Shown here in pieces: positions 10,464-24,044 of a DNA stretch of 64,000 nt (position 1 is its first letter; each line of letters starts with the position of its first letter). The stretch comes from Botryotinia globosa (Eukaryota; Ascomycota; Leotiomycetes; Helotiales; Sclerotiniaceae). The notes under the pieces were generated by a model. The model saw nothing but the letters and a program-made list of their open reading frames with translations, ran no database searches and was not told the origin of the DNA. Location of the stretch: NCBI GenBank assembly GCA_014898425.1, contig RCSZ01000012.1:1054001-1118000 (forward strand), in the 5' to 3' direction. Position numbers and translations under genes: made by a program.

Positions 10464-13308
10464 GATGAATATATAGATGTCGTTGTGATATATCGAGATG
10501 GGGGGTAGTGGGTTGAGTTAACAAAGTTATTGTTCTTGTTGCTTGTTCTTCGACCTTCCTGATTTGCTGGGTACGCTGAATATAACAAGCACATTTACAT
10601 CATCAATGGGGAATTCGCATATGGCATGGTCGAAAGCGTATCTATAATAATGATAAATTGATAATAGACTTACATGTGGAATCATCTGTTATGATGCACT
10701 CCAAATGATGGTATTCTCTTCATATGGTGTTGGCCGAAAGTAATCGCGCCAGCCAGCCGCTGTAGATACCCAGATACTCCACAAACATGCCACACAATCA
10801 AAATTATCAGCACAACACCGAAGCTTTAATCTGACATGAAGAAGATGGTTTCAATGATATGCTATATATATATATAGATATATATATATACATCACACTT
10901 CAATCTCTCAAGTCATTCTCCCATGCTTCCGAGTCCTCGTGCCTCTTCGTTGTCCATCAGAACGTGGCCCTTCAATTCTTCTTCTTCACGTCAGCCTACA
11001 AGAAGCCGAGCCGCAATGAAAACAATAATATAGATCTCTTACGAGAAGATGTTTGGTTCCAAAGATTCCCAGGCCAGCCGAAGCCAACCTGGAGTGGTCA
11101 TGGTTATAGTTTTCAACTAGCAAAAACGCAATCTCGGACGAATCCTCACTGATATGCGTAAAACCCATGCACTAAGATGAAGAAAAAAGAAGGGAATGTA
11201 AAGGGAGAAGAGGAGACTTTATACATCTTTCGCTAGTGGGAAATTTGGGGCTGGTTGCTGCAAATGTGACAAACTTGGCTGTATTGAGCTTAAACTCGGT
11301 CAGAGCGGCCGCAGGTGGGTCAGGAAAGTGGGTTGATTAGTAAGCACCTGCTGTTTTGGTGTGTTCCTAGGATTGATTCATTTTTATTTTTTGGAAGGGG
11401 GAACCAATGTGCCATGTGACTAGTATTTTGATGCCTTATGAGTTGAGTCACCAAGTTGACTGAATTATCTTTTCCTTACTTGCTCGTTGGAAAGACCATT
11501 CGTCCAAAAAGATACATCATTCACTCAAAGAATCTTGCATCCATCGTTCAGCAAACCTCCCTACTACCACTGTCTGATCTAGCTCAGATCACCTATAAAG
11601 AGATCCACCCTGGACATCGCTCTTGTCAGCCTTATTTCAGACTGTTGCTTGTATTCTTGTCAGTTTCTTCGATATGATGGTTGCCTTGCTTTGAGCTCCC
11701 GCTCGTGAGAATCTGAAATCCTACTCCATTGAATTGAGTACTGGAAAGAAATTAGGTCACCGCAAGTACCGCTCAGATATCTCTAGTATATGCTCGTGAG
11801 CCAACTTGGATCACCAGATCTTGGGGCCACTGATCGAAAAACAAAGGCTCTGCTCTCTGCTTCCTGGTGTCTGCTTTCTCTGCACAGGCTAACAGCTTTG
11901 ATGATAGCATCAAGATGAAGCATATTATATGTTGGATATCTATTCCCAAATGATAACTGCATAGTTGCACATTCACCCCGCGACTGAGTAGTAACTCCAC
12001 GTCCATGAGAGTGGTGTTGCCTTCGACATTCAAGCATCATCCTTTCGATTCTGCTTCGCAATCTATCCTGATCCAACTTATTTGTGGCCTAGCAATGTAC
12101 CCTATTCTATCCAAGCTTCGGAGATGATATTTTCAATGTTCTGAGGTTGCAAGTATGACGGACGACCTCGTCATCCATTCATTATGTTAGATTCGTACAA
12201 CAGCCGTATTGTCAACTGATCTCTATTATCTGAATTTAGCCATATGGTGTGTCGCATTGTTATCGTAGCTGTTTCGTATGTACCGTTGGGAGATTTGCTG
12301 CCTTATATCCACGAAATTCCGCACAATCGAAGGTGACCATGATTTGAATTGATTCTATTTGTTTTGATATCTTGTCCTTGAGGCAGTGTGCAATAATCCG
12401 GTGGCTGAACAATCAAATGTTGAATCATTCTTACATGTCTTAATCCAAGTCCGCATTATTGGGTTCGACCTCTGTTATTGATGCTTTGAATGAATCACCC
12501 TCCAGTCACTGGACCGATTTTTGAGTGGGACGTTAATAAATAGATGTACTGTATGTATGTATGTATGTGTCCACATTTTCATCTGCAATGAACAGCACTG
12601 ATTGATTGATGCTCACATTGCACATGAGGTTGTTTTTTGAAAATGCATCTTCGTCAATTGTTCAAAGAGAGTTGATTCGAGAATGGAATCGAACACAGAT
12701 CGGAAATTGGTAACTTTACTTGATTGATCTCCCTGGATAACATTTAAAGGGACTGATATCAGATACCAACTTGCGTGATTCTGAGTTGGTAGTGTATTGC
12801 GATATTGAATTCTAATCTCTCGCCAATGATAATTTGCTGCAACTAAAAGGATTATTATCGTGATGGTTGAATGTCACCTTTTCACAGCGACCTAATTAGG
12901 AAGTTCCTTTTCAGTAGTCCCACTTGGGGAACATAGCTCAATTCAAGCTTCCGATTCACTAATGACTTTCCTAACACAGTCACACCGCCGTGGCGATCCG
13001 TCAATCACCCACGCCTCATATCTTGCATTGTCCAATAATTATGGAAATACAAGATAACCTTAAATGAATGAAGAAACCATGTGCGGGTGATTGTAACGAT
13101 ATGAAGGATAAAGAAACTCCAAAAGGCAGTTCGTAATGCAAGCAATTAATTCACTATTGGCTCAGAGGAGCAGGTACCGAGGCGATGCCGCAAACTTGTG
13201 CGAGACAAGCCTGCGCCTTTCCCTTGGCTAGTATTGGCATAAGTATGCCGTGATGCCGCAGTTCTTCGTCGACGTCTTCTTCGTTGTAATCATTCTTACT
13301 TCGGCAAG
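10464..13308. other. Gene-poor intergenic region
   Basis: About 2.8 kb without a gene I can support. It includes a (TA)n-like tract near 10861-10892. A minus-strand frame near 11773-12033 vaguely resembles an ankyrin repeat but is too short to call. The right end is the promoter side of the sedolisin gene. Confidence 0.5.
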
Positions 13309-15404
13309 ATGCTTCTCCTCAACATTTTCTCCGTGGCATTTGCTGCGTCGGCAGTCCAAGCATTACCCACGTTCGGCAAATCCAGCGTTTTCGAGAAGGT
13401 CGCTGCTCCACCACCAGGTTGGGAATTGGACGAGGATGCCGTATTCGACAAAGATGTTTCGACGATGAAGTTAAGATTGCATTTGATTGCACAGAACATG
13501 CCAGAATTCCACAAGATGGCCATGGATGTATGATTTTCCATTCCTCACATGTCATATGTAATGCTGGATTTGGATATGAGAAGATGTCTTCTTAATTTGT
13601 CGGGTGTCTTCATATAGAAGCGAATCTAGGCTAACTTCCTGAAGATCGCTACCCCTGGACATGCCCTTTATGGACGTCATCTTGACCAAACGGTGATCGA
13701 CTCGATGATCGCACCAAAGACACAGTCGCGTGACCTTGTGCTTCAATGGCTTTCAACTGCAGGATTGGCAAACCAAACAAGTGTCTCAGCACGTGGTGAC
13801 TCTGTTATTGTAGAAGCAAGTATCAGCCAGATCGAGGAACTTCTCCAAGCAGAGTACAACGCTTATGGTAATTATTGATCTCGCCATAATTGATCACAGT
13901 TTCTGATGTCTTCTAGTTCACACTGGTCTGTACGAGGGTGCTATCCGAACTCTCGAATACAGTCTCCCTGATGCTTTGAAGGGCCACGTTGATATTGTTC
14001 AACCAACAACCTTCTTTGGTCTCCGTGCAATGCGTTCCGAAATCAAGCAACATAAGGAATTTGACGAAAGTGTGCTCAATGTTGATGGTACCGAAGCTGT
14101 CACAGGTTGCAGTGGTAGCACTATTACCCCAACATGTCTTGCCAACCTTTACTCATTCACCTCCGCCCCAGCTACATTGAAAAGTGGGTCAATTGGAATC
14201 GCTGGATTTTTGAAGCAATGGCCATCCAAGACGGATTTGACCACCTTCATGAACAGCTATGCATACTTCGCCAACAAGGCATATACTTACACCTGTACCC
14301 TTATCAACGGAGGAACTTGCCCATCAAGTGGTAGTGGCTACCCAGGTAGTGAAGCCAATCTTGATGTTCAATACGCTAGAGCCATTACATCAGAGATTCC
14401 TAACATTTAGTGAGTCTTATTATACTGATTCTTTTTTAACTGTGTCAAAACTTACTAACGGTTCGAAGCTACTCAACTGGTGGATCTCCCCCTATTGTAG
14501 GCAGCGGTTCAAACACCAACGAACCTTACCTAGAATTTCTGGACTCCCTCCTCGCTGCTACTACACTTCCACAAACCATTTCCATCTCCTACGGTGATGA
14601 TGAAGGCACTGTTCCCTTGAGCTACGCTGATGAAGTTTGCAATCTCTTCTCTCAACTTGGTGCTCGTGGTGTTTCCGTTCTCGTTGCATCTGGAGATTCT
14701 GGTGTAGGAACTACTTGCGTTACCACTGGAACTACCAAAGGTTTCACTACTAATTTCCCAGCTTCTTGCCCATGGGTGACTACTGTTGGTGGTACTACTG
14801 GTAACAGTCCTGAGTAAGTCATATTCCCCATGAGATAATTGTAAGAATGAGAATACTAACTCCTAAAAGGGCAGCTTGGACTAATGGTGGCGGAGGATTC
14901 TCCTCTGTCTTCGGACAACCTTCCTACCAAACTACCGCTGTCAACAGTTGGCTCACAACCGACACCACCCACAGCGCAGTAACCAAATACTTCAACGCAT
15001 CCGGTCGTGCTTACCCCGATGTTTCAGCTCAAGCCACAAACTGTAAGAAAACCACCCCCTTTTTCTTAATGTCTTTCACTAACATCTCTCTAGTCGTAAT
15101 CGTTGCCTCCGGCAGTGCCGAACTCGTCGACGGTACCTCTTGCGCATCCCCAACCTTCAGTTCCGTAATCCAACTCATCAACTCTAACCGTGTTGCCGCC
15201 GGTAAAGCCGGTCTTGGATTCCTCAACCCATGGTTGTACACAAGCGCCAAATCCGCATTGACCGACATTACCACCGGCAAGATTACCGGATGTAGTGGTG
15301 TTATTTCTGGTGCTGGTTTCTCGGCCGTTAATGGTTGGGATCCTGCAACTGGATTGGGTACGCCTAACTACACTAAATTGTTGGCAATCAGTAACTCTAC
15401 TTGA
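13309..15404 (+). CDS. Secreted sedolisin (S53) peptidase, tripeptidyl-peptidase-like
   Basis: Six exons (13309-13527, 13645-13867, 13917-14409, 14469-14813, 14870-15042, 15094-15404) give 587 residues. Residues 1-18 form a signal peptide (MLLLNIFSVAFAASAVQA). A pro-domain of about 170 residues follows (PPPGWELDEDA, HALYGRHLDQ). The catalytic domain carries the sedolisin Glu and Asp in GSEANLDVQY (about residues 293 and 297), the oxyanion Asp in SGDSG (about 385), and the nucleophile Ser in DGTSCASP (about 500). The C-terminal GWDPATGLGTP is the calcium-site region. All catalytic residues are present. S53 enzymes are acid-active and are secreted by saprotrophic and plant-pathogenic fungi to digest host protein. 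Introns are 49-117 nt. Confidence 0.95.
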
Positions 15405-15828
15405 TGAATTAATGAGATTATTGAATGAAAATGAAGTGGAAATGGGATGGGCTAACGGATTACGGCTATAAATTATGAGGATTTGGGTAGAGGGAGAAAA
15501 AATATTCATGTACATGCATGATCAATTACAATATCTCGACTAGCTTACAATGTTATTTCGAAGATATACCCTCTATCAATCAAACTATAGTGAAACTTTA
15601 TTCACACTTTTAATTTTTAAGACCATTGTAACTACACCTCAGCAATGAAATGCACTTGGCAAAACGTTTCGCATCACCATAACATCATTCATATACAATA
15701 ACGAAGTTCCCCAAATCCGCCTCCTCTCTACCTTACATGAATCTTGATATCATACCATACCACATCAACCCAATCCACACATCATGCCACTCTCCCCTTT
15801 CAGTCCTTTCATCATCCTCCAACACCAC
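15405..15828. other. Convergent 3' intergenic spacer
   Basis: This 424-bp spacer separates the stops of the sedolisin (plus) and AA9 (minus) genes. It presumably holds both 3' ends. No other feature is seen. Confidence 0.5.
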
Positions 15829-17283
15829 TCACAAACACTGACTATAGTAAACATTACTAGCAGTACATATACTACCCGCCGCACAAACCGTTGCTCCAGT
15901 CCATCCTTGGCCTCCACACTATAAAATTAATATTCGAAATTAGCATTCATCTTGACATCAAACCATCACCCCAGCAATCAAAAAAACAAACAAACAAACA
16001 CCAAGAAGAAAACATACCTGTCCAAACTTCTGCACTGCCGATCCCGTCGCCGTAGCCGCCGCGCTCGTCGAAGTTTTCGTCGAAGTAGTAAGAGTTGCAG
16101 TCTTGCTCGCGGAGGATAAAGTCCCAGTAGCAGTCGCAGTAACAGAGGCGGTAGTAGCCGCTCCTGTTCCAGCAGGCATACTAGCCAAGGTCTTCGCTGC
16201 ATTATTGCCATTTGATATTCCAGCGTAAGCTGAAGAGCCTCCTTGAGAAGCCCAGACGGCGGGGCCGGGAACAGTGTAGTTGAAGAAATTTGAGTAGATG
16301 TTTGCTGTGTAGCCGGGTTCCGTGTCGGAGAAGGCTCTGAAATGGGGAAGGGGTGTTAGTTAGAGTTTGGGGGTGAGGGAGGGAAGAAAGAAAGGGGGTT
16401 GTGGGTAGATATCTGAAGGACGTACCCGGGAATAGATACAAGAGGACCGGGTGTTCCAGTACCTCCATTTGTCACAGTTATTTGTGCGCATTCGATATAG
16501 AATTGAGGGATGCCTCCTGGGCTGAATCAAGTCGTTAGTATCAATATCTTCCTCACTATTCTTATATCTTGCAAAACAAATAGTCGAACTCAAACTTACT
16601 AGGGATTATGAATAGCAAGTTGTTGAATACGAAGAAGATAATCGCCGTTAGGAAGGTTTGGCGGAATCGTATAAGTATATGTTTCTATCCAACTCAGTTC
16701 TCCATTCTCACTTTCCACTATAATTGGGAATGTGACGAAGATCGAAACTCACGATAAAGATTCCACGTTGCGACCTGGTTTGTAAAGGTAGGACCAATAT
16801 CTAAAATCTTAAACCAAACTTTGCCGGATCCATCGAAGGCAGCTGCAGTTGTTGGCGCTTTTGCCATGTATCTACACACGTCAATATTAATATCGATGCC
16901 ATTATATGTACCCATAATAGAGAAGGGAAACTTACATAGACAAAGGACCCTGATGATAAACCTGTACGTCCGCAGTGAAAGAGAAAGAATCTCCAGCTTT
17001 GACTGTAAGAGTTTGCGCTCCGTTACTCGTCTCACCTCCAGAATTACATCGTAGATCATTGCTAGCGAGATCTATAACAGGACTATTGTAATTATCGTTC
17101 ATGCGAATGTATCCATAGGGTGGATATTGGATGTTCTTGTGGGTTAATGACTGGAAGATGTCTAGTTGCTAACGTGTTAGCTAATATTTATCCCTGGGCT
17201 TGATAAGTTGGCGGGTGCTTACAATGGGCTGAGGCATGACCCGTAAGGAACGAAAGTCCTAACAAAGAAACGAGGGACTTCAT
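15829..17283 (-). CDS. AA9 lytic polysaccharide monooxygenase with CBM1
   Basis: Seven exons (17223-17283, 16936-17161, 16753-16871, 16600-16684, 16436-16521 extended to 16426-16521, 16018-16336, 15829-15918) give 331 residues. A 19-residue signal peptide ends ASA and leaves His20 as the mature N-terminus (HYIFQS), the first ligand of the copper histidine brace. The second His is in VYHQGP (about residue 89) and the axial Tyr in PQFYIECAQ (about 171). A Ser/Thr/Ala-rich linker leads to a complete C-terminal cellulose-binding CBM1 (CGGQGWTG ... YYSQCL). The enzyme oxidatively cleaves cellulose or hemicellulose outside the cell. The phase-1 junction after His20 reconstructs the Tyr of HYIFQ, which supports the first intron. 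Six introns are many for such a small gene but are common in this family. Confidence 0.95.
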
Positions 17284-17357
17284 GATGGGCAAGACAAGCT
17301 GTGATGGAAAGTTTAGGGTGATACGAGGTTCAAGTCGACAGAGGGGGACTTTTGGAA

Positions 17358-17366
17358 ATTTATACA
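17358..17366 (-). promoter_or_regulatory. TATA-like element upstream of the AA9 gene
   Basis: GTATAAATT on the minus strand lies about 75 nt upstream of the AA9 start codon, a plausible position for a core promoter of an inducible secreted-enzyme gene. Confidence 0.4.
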
Positions 17367-18885
17367 AGTACGAATTGGTAAAAACAGTATCTGCAGCAAA
17401 TGATTGCACTCTTGACTAGTATTGTTATATTCGTGTATGCGGATCGAATCATTCTCATCCCAGATATTGCTTTTATAATCTCTTCATCAACTGACTAGGA
17501 CAGCAGATAGTTTATCAACAGCCGGCATTCCTCGAGCCTCTAATATTAAGTCTATGGAATAGAATAAGTATTATATCCAAGTATCTGGGTCTTGGCGACT
17601 TTCAAAATCCGGGGAAGTCAGCATGGGGAAATTGGAAAATATATGCAGCATGCCGTTGCCAAGTGCCATTTCGGATGAACAACGTCAAGCTGCACCCCGG
17701 ATTTCTGTGGCTGAGAGGCTCGAAACTTTACGGAGAAATGGAACGATGAATTTCCATGTCCCAATTGGGATCAAATATGCATTAATCACGATCGTCAGAG
17801 CACGACAGCGAAAAGCTTCTGTTGGCCATTTTTCTTTTTTAGGTACATATCTGTACATGCACGGCAATACGGAACTATCACTATTATATATAAAGTGTAT
17901 TAATACCATGATGATATGCGGAGTAGCGGGCCGTGTTACACAATTTATATAAATTGAACTTCATATAAATCGCTTGGATAAAACTGAAGGTTGATCAGCA
18001 GATCCCGGAACGTCATTTCAAATTACAAGCGCATATATTCAAGTATCAAGTAAACTAGATACGTGGTGTGATATGTAGATAGAAAGAGAACTGATTTTCG
18101 ACGAGTAATCTCGCCCCTTTCTAGTCAGTCTCTCTTAGAGACCATCTTTGGACTCGGAATATGTAATTGTCTGGCGGATCTCAATAAGTTCCTGAATATT
18201 ACTTATTAGCTGGTAACAGTTCTGATGATTATTTTTTATTTTTTAACCCCATTCTATCCTCGTAATCATCTTCCAAAGTATCTCCGAAATCAATGAAAAG
18301 GCCCTTACTGACGGAGCGAAGTCGAATGTGATACACGGTCTGCCGAAGCAAATACTCCCGCAGCTTCCCGCAGTCAATTCCTAGAGCTAGACTACTTCGG
18401 TCACGACACGAAGAAAAGAGACAAAGTGCAGCTCACAGGGCACGAATCGCACTAGCTCAGACCACTCGTGAGGAGAGAAGAAAATACGACACTCACGAAA
18501 ATCAGCAACGCAGGTAATGTATGACATATTTCAGCACGTAGATTGAAATAGGCGAGGAAAGTAGTGTGTGTGAGATGGAAATCATGAGTCGAGACGATGC
18601 CGTTGATGACCTCGCTTGTAGCAATTGTTAGCCATTTCCTGAATATTGACACTTCTCAACAATTTCATGAAATTCAGGATGACTATTTGACTCGAAACAA
18701 CGTGCAAATGAAATGTCAATTACGTGGGGTATTCTAGAACAGTAAAACGATGACTTCTAAAGATTAACAAATCCAAGATGATGAGGTATGCAAATCATGA
18801 GTCTGACGCTAGCCAAAATCAAAACTAGATGGAATCAATATTTATTGGTATCTCAAAACTCCTATAAATGCCTTCAACTCGTTAC
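17367..18885. other. Intergenic, no gene seen
   Basis: About 1.5 kb with only short frames lacking recognisable motifs. It is the upstream flank of the AA9 gene and the 3' flank of the APC8 gene. Confidence 0.5.
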
Positions 18886-21036
18886 TCAGGGAGAGTCCAG
18901 TCCCTCCAGCCTGACCCTGACCTCTCTAACTAAAGCTTTTGCGTCCTCGACTTCTACCCCATCTTGACACAATTCTGTCGCCAATTGCATGGCTCTTTTG
19001 TAATCACCCGTTCTCATTGAATGTTTCGCTAGCCACATTCTTGCTTTCGACGTCGCAGCCGTAACTCCTGTGCCATTACCACCTTCACCTGTAGTTGCTA
19101 GGGGTTGGCGTCCTTCATCATCTGATGAAGCAGAATCATTATGAACGTTAATAGCCGATGCATCTGCATTATCATTGCCTTCTTCCTGTGCCATGCACAA
19201 CTCCATGTATCCTCGTGCTTCGTTCTCATCCTCTAGTCTCTCGTACATCCCAGCAATTTGGAGTAAGATTTCCGGATCCATAGTGCCTCCTCTTTCTCTG
19301 CCTCCACTTCCAAATGAACTGCCCACACCTGCATCGTAGTAGCTATCTGCTAATAATGCACGCTTCAATGCTTTTATACCCTCCAAATCGCGTCCCATTT
19401 TCTGTAAGCAGGATCCTACCGCCATCCACATTTTACCATCCCATGGACGGAGTCCTGCTGCACGTTTATAATACCACAGTGCATATGCATGCATCTCAAG
19501 TACTTCGTATGTTTGTCCTAGTCCATACCAGGCTCTATAATCTCTCCTATTCACGTCAACTGCTCGACGATATGATTCAATAGCTGCGTGGGTGTTTTTT
19601 AATTCCACATATTCGTGACCCATGAGCGTCCAAGCACTGAGGCAAGAACGGTCTAAAGTTAAGGCACGTCTGAAATATTGTACAGCCTTTTCATGGCTTG
19701 ATAATAGTGAGTAATAATTACCAATCACAACACATGATTCGGGTCGAAATTTATCGACACTCGAGCAGAGGTGTGCAAGAAACGACAATTTTGGTCTGAG
19801 ATTCATGACATAAAGAATATTAGAGTAGTGATCGAGTGAGTCTAGTCGATGAGGATGCAGTGCAAGAAGGCGACTGAAGTGGGCATCAGCAGTGACAAAA
19901 TCCTTAGTATGATAGGATAGAAGAGCTAAGCATGTGAGTAGAAAAGGGCTGGTTGGGAATATGGATAGGAGTTGCTCTAAAGAATTAGACAGTTGTGGCG
20001 TCGACTGGTACAATTCAAGGGATGTATGAAGATGGAATATGAATGAGAGAATGTTTTGGGGAAGATGTGGCGATATGCGATTTAACTGCCCAGCAAGTCA
20101 ATATTTCAACATAAATTTTATGGGACTTACTTACATCTTCAACTCTCGAAATTAACGAAGTCATCTCCAACCAGCATCCCCAATTCATGGGGAACAACTC
20201 GACACTTCGAACCAGCCAGCGCATCGCCTCATCCTCATTTTTATCCTTGGCCAGAACCATTCCATAGCTACTTCTCGTTAATGAAATTCAAGTTCAAGGA
20301 AATTTTGACTAACAGATATTCAAGCCATCCTTGACTACCCGCAAACTCTCCAGTTTCAGTCTTTCTCTCTTGAAACCAAGCCTCCAATATTCGAATTATT
20401 GTAACCAATTGTTTGTTCACTGTATTTCCTCCATCGTGAGGGCCCATTACCATTTCACTGTCTTCATCTTTCTTCTTCTCGCCGGACATGAACTTTGCGT
20501 ATAAAGCCAGGAATAAACTCTTTTGGCTTAGTTTTGGAAGCCCTGATATTGCACCTGTGCTGACTCGACTTGATGCCTTTTCTTTCCCCTTTGATCTTGT
20601 GTTTACCCCATTTTGATTGCCTTTTCCTGCCGTCGTCGACAAAATCCCAGAGAGCAACCTATCCGGCAGAAATACAGCCGCACATCGGTCGAATTCCCGG
20701 CAATCGAAGAAGGATTTCGCCAACAAATATTTGTTAATCTCTCGCGCCTCGAGTTGTGCCTCTTCGGGATCGAGGTTTCCAGTAAGGACAATTGGAGGGA
20801 GTCCTTCCGTAGGAACTTCCGTCATCTGCGAATCTTCGGGCTCTAAATCATCATTTGTCGGTATAGATGTTAGCAGTTCTGCTGCCCTAAATAGATTGGT
20901 CAATGAATGTAAGCAACATCACTATTAGGCACTTATACCATTTTGCAGATTGATATAAACATCTCTCCGAGCATTTCACAACTGCTTCCTGTAGTGATCC
21001 TCGCAATTGTGCTGTTTCCCGCTCCGTAAGTGCCAT
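18886..21036 (-). CDS. CDC23: Anaphase-promoting complex subunit 8 (Cdc23)
   Basis: Four exons (20939-21036, 20314-20886, 20135-20270, 18886-20085) give 668 residues. The N-terminus MALTERETAQLRGSLQEAV and the first helical part (CSERCLYQSAKWAAELL) fit the APC8 N-terminal domain. The second half is a run of TPR repeats with typical helices (ESCVVIGNYYSLLSSHEKAV, AWTLMGHEYVELKNTHAAIE, AWYGLGQTYEVLEMHAYAL). Cdc23 is a scaffold TPR subunit of the APC/C ubiquitin ligase that drives mitotic exit. An acidic low-complexity insert (DNADASAINVHNDSASSDDEG) interrupts the last TPRs. The start is the first ATG in frame, and it is divergent from the farnesyl diphosphate synthase gene. Confidence 0.92.
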
Positions 21037-21615
21037 GTTGTATTTTTCTGCCTCAATTCTTCGAGAATATCAGCTTCAAGATAGCTCATAGAATTCAAGC
21101 TTGTCTGCAGACTAGTAAGTCGGGTCTTAATTAGCTTTGCTTGGTTTAAGGAAAGGTACGGTCCGGGCCCTTTGGTTGTTTTGTTGATTTTGATACCTCG
21201 TCGACCGAGGAACAATCCACAGTATTGTTCTCGCCAGAATATCTCTGAGCCATACAAAGTCAATTTCTTGGTATATATTAAACAGTATAGTTTCAAGAGA
21301 GTGACAGGACACGAAGATTCGACGTTCCATCAATCGAATCAAAGAGTCTTGGATCAAATTAAAGTAACTTATCAGATATGGAAAGCGCGACTTAACCTTA
21401 AGCTTGTGTTTCCGTGTTCTGCCCACCCCGCACCTTCACCGCTTGTAATTTAATTCCCCCCTGCTACTGTTAACCCTTCTTTGTAATAGCCCATTGTTTA
21501 CAGTACCACCACCACTCTTCACCTCTCTGTTCATATTCTTCATTCTCTGGTCATCAATATCTTTCGTCCTATTCTACCTAATCGATTCCTATCAATCATC
21601 ACCTGCGCAATAACA
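21037..21615. promoter_or_regulatory. Divergent promoter region of CDC23 and the FPP synthase gene
   Basis: This 579-bp gap lies between two start codons that point away from each other. The 150 bases before the FPP synthase start are rich in CT tracts typical of highly expressed ascomycete genes. No consensus TATA box is obvious for either direction. Confidence 0.55.
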
Positions 21616-22722
21616 ATGGCGAAGAATACCACTCTCAAGGAGTTTGAATCCGTCTTCCCAAGATTGGTTGAGGATTTACTTGCCCATGCCCAAAAGTACA
21701 ACCTCCCACAACAGGGCCAAGATTGGCTCAAGGCCGTGAGTGATTTTTCAGAAGTATCATTGTAAATGACATGTACTGATTTAGTTTCCCTCGTATAGTC
21801 TCTGTATGCCAACACGATTGGCGGAAAATGCAATCGTGGAATGTCTGTTCCCGACTCAGTATCTCTCCTCCTCGAAGCTCCCCTCTCTGAAGAACAATAT
21901 TTCGAGTCTGCCACATTGGGGTGGATGACTGAACTTCTTCAAGCTTTCTTCCTTGTATCAGATGATATCATGGATAGCAGCATCACTCGTCGCGGTCAAC
22001 CTTGTTGGTACAGACAGCCAAATGTTGGTATGATCGCTATCAATGATGCCTTCATCCTCGAAGCCGCGATCTACTCTTTATTGAAGAAGTACTTCCGCTC
22101 TCACCCTTCCTACGTTGATCTCATCGAACTCTTCCACGAAGTTACATACCAGACAGAACTTGGTCAATTGTGCGATTTGTTGACCGCACCAGAGGACAAG
22201 GTCGATTTGGACAACTTCTCAATGACCAAGTATGATTTCATTGTCACATACAAGACTGCTTATTATTCCTTCTACCTTCCAGTCGCTCTTGCACTTCACC
22301 ACCAGAAGATTGCAACTCCAAAGAATCTTAAGCAAGCCGAAGATATCTTGATTCCACTTGGCCAATATTTCCAAATCCAAGATGATTATCTTGACAACTT
22401 TGGTCTACCAGAGCATATTGGAAAGATCGGAACTGATATCATGGACAACAAGTGCTCTTGGCTCGTAAATAAAGCATTGGCTGTTGCAACACCTGAGCAG
22501 CGTCAAATACTCGAGGAGAACTATGGACACAAAGATAAGACGAAGGAAGCCGCAGTGAAGAAGCTGTTCGATGAGCTAAATTTGAAGCAGATCTATGAAG
22601 ACTATGAAGAGAAAAGAGTTGGTGAGATCAAAGAATTGATTTCACAGGTTGATGAATCTGAAGGCTTGAAGAAGACTGTGTTTGAGAGCTTCTTGCAGAA
22701 AATTTACAAGAGAAGCAAGTAA
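21616..22722 (+). CDS. ERG20: Farnesyl diphosphate synthase
   Basis: Two exons (21616-21735, 21799-22722) give 347 residues, the normal length. The first aspartate-rich motif is DDIMD (residues 95-99), followed by RRGQPCWY, and the second is DDYLD (235-239). Upstream of the first motif, F90 and F91 (QAFFLVSDD) are the bulky chain-length residues typical of farnesyl product specificity. [12 protein letters not shown] is the conserved segment after motif two. The enzyme condenses DMAPP and GPP with IPP to make FPP for sterols, dolichol, ubiquinone and prenylation. The intron starts GTGAGT and ends TATAG. Everything looks intact. Confidence 0.97.
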
Positions 22723-24044
22723 ACGGACAGAACCTTTGTTGATCGCGCATACTTCTTTACACTAATGAGCAGCGAGCTATACTTCTTCTAAAAGTTGTTG
22801 GAATTTATAGAGCTGAGTTCTAAAATACCCCAGATAAGCCTTATGCTTCATCTTGCACCTTTGGGTAATTGTTTAATTTGCGCTGATGATTTTCTATTTG
22901 CCGTTGTTTTTCTCATGATTCATACATCTCATTATGCTATATGCTGAATCCTTTCGCTATATAAAGCGAGAGGTATTTTGTGCTTCCAGACCGGCTGGTT
23001 TGATATCTTGATCCATGAAGTCTTATGCTGCAGCTTTCCTCAATTCATTGCGTTCCCATTGAGCTATGCTAAATATGACTTGAGCATCTGCATCTGTTCT
23101 TGTCTTCAAACGACGTTGCCCATAAAGTTGGATCTTTTGCATCCGGGGTGTCTAGTAGTTCTTACTGGTAAACCAGATATAGGTCTTGAATATCCAGAAA
23201 TAATTCAATGTTCAAAGTAATTCAACTTTTGAAAATCTAAACTACTTGAATGTTCCCATTGCATTTAAATTCAACAGCTTCGAGCTTTCGGACTGCCGAG
23301 TTGCTGGCAATCCTGTTTATGCCTTTTAGTCTACCAATCAATCTAGTCGTCTCTTGCTCCCACTTTTCTTCCCTCTTCCGTATTCTCAAATCCTCTCAAT
23401 TAATCCTCGTGGTACACATTTCTTCCACACAACCTCCCTTGGCATTTCTTTGTACACCAAGAAAAGCCCTTGAACTTCAATCATCATAACACAGGGAATC
23501 TGTGTAGTAGGTAGGATAGTGGAAACTACGACCATCCAAACACAATATGGATCAAGAAAGAGCTTCTTCTTCGCATGCAAATGCCTAGATAATCAGAACT
23601 TGACGAGCGTGCGCCCGGATCTCATAGAGTATATGTTGACCAATAGAAAACCCCCCAGATTTCTGAGAGCTTCTCTTTGTCTTTGCCATCGCTAAAGCAG
23701 TAAGTGGAAGATTAGACCGCAAGCCCTTAGAACAATAGGAGATTGATCGAGAAGGTATTTGTTAATGTTTATTCAGCAAATACGAATAATTGAGGCTTTC
23801 ATGCTGGATTTTGTGGATGTAGAAGTGGAAATTGGTCTAAAAGAAGGGGAAGGTGTACCGAGACTTACTCTCGCCTTCTTGAGCGCTTTTGCCCCAGTCG
23901 CCACTTTCGCATTCTGCCCTCCTTTTACATCAATCCTCCTATTCGTCATCGCATCAGTACCCTGTAATCATTATCCTCTTTAGATTTGGGGAAATGTACT
24001 AGATCCAATTTTACAGTCAAATGCACATGGTCGTTGTGAACTTA
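22723..24044. other. Intergenic, no gene seen
   Basis: About 1.3 kb downstream of the FPP synthase gene. Short frames without motifs occur. Nothing I can support as a gene. Confidence 0.5.

Noticed and set aside
11773..12033. Ankyrin-like fragment on the minus strand
   Set aside because: Only one weak repeat-like segment, no extension in either direction.
12455..12490. B-box-like GGGTTCGACC, possible tRNA
   Set aside because: No matching A box or cloverleaf arms could be found upstream.
17623..17952. 109-codon plus-strand frame
   Set aside because: No recognisable domain and no supporting context.
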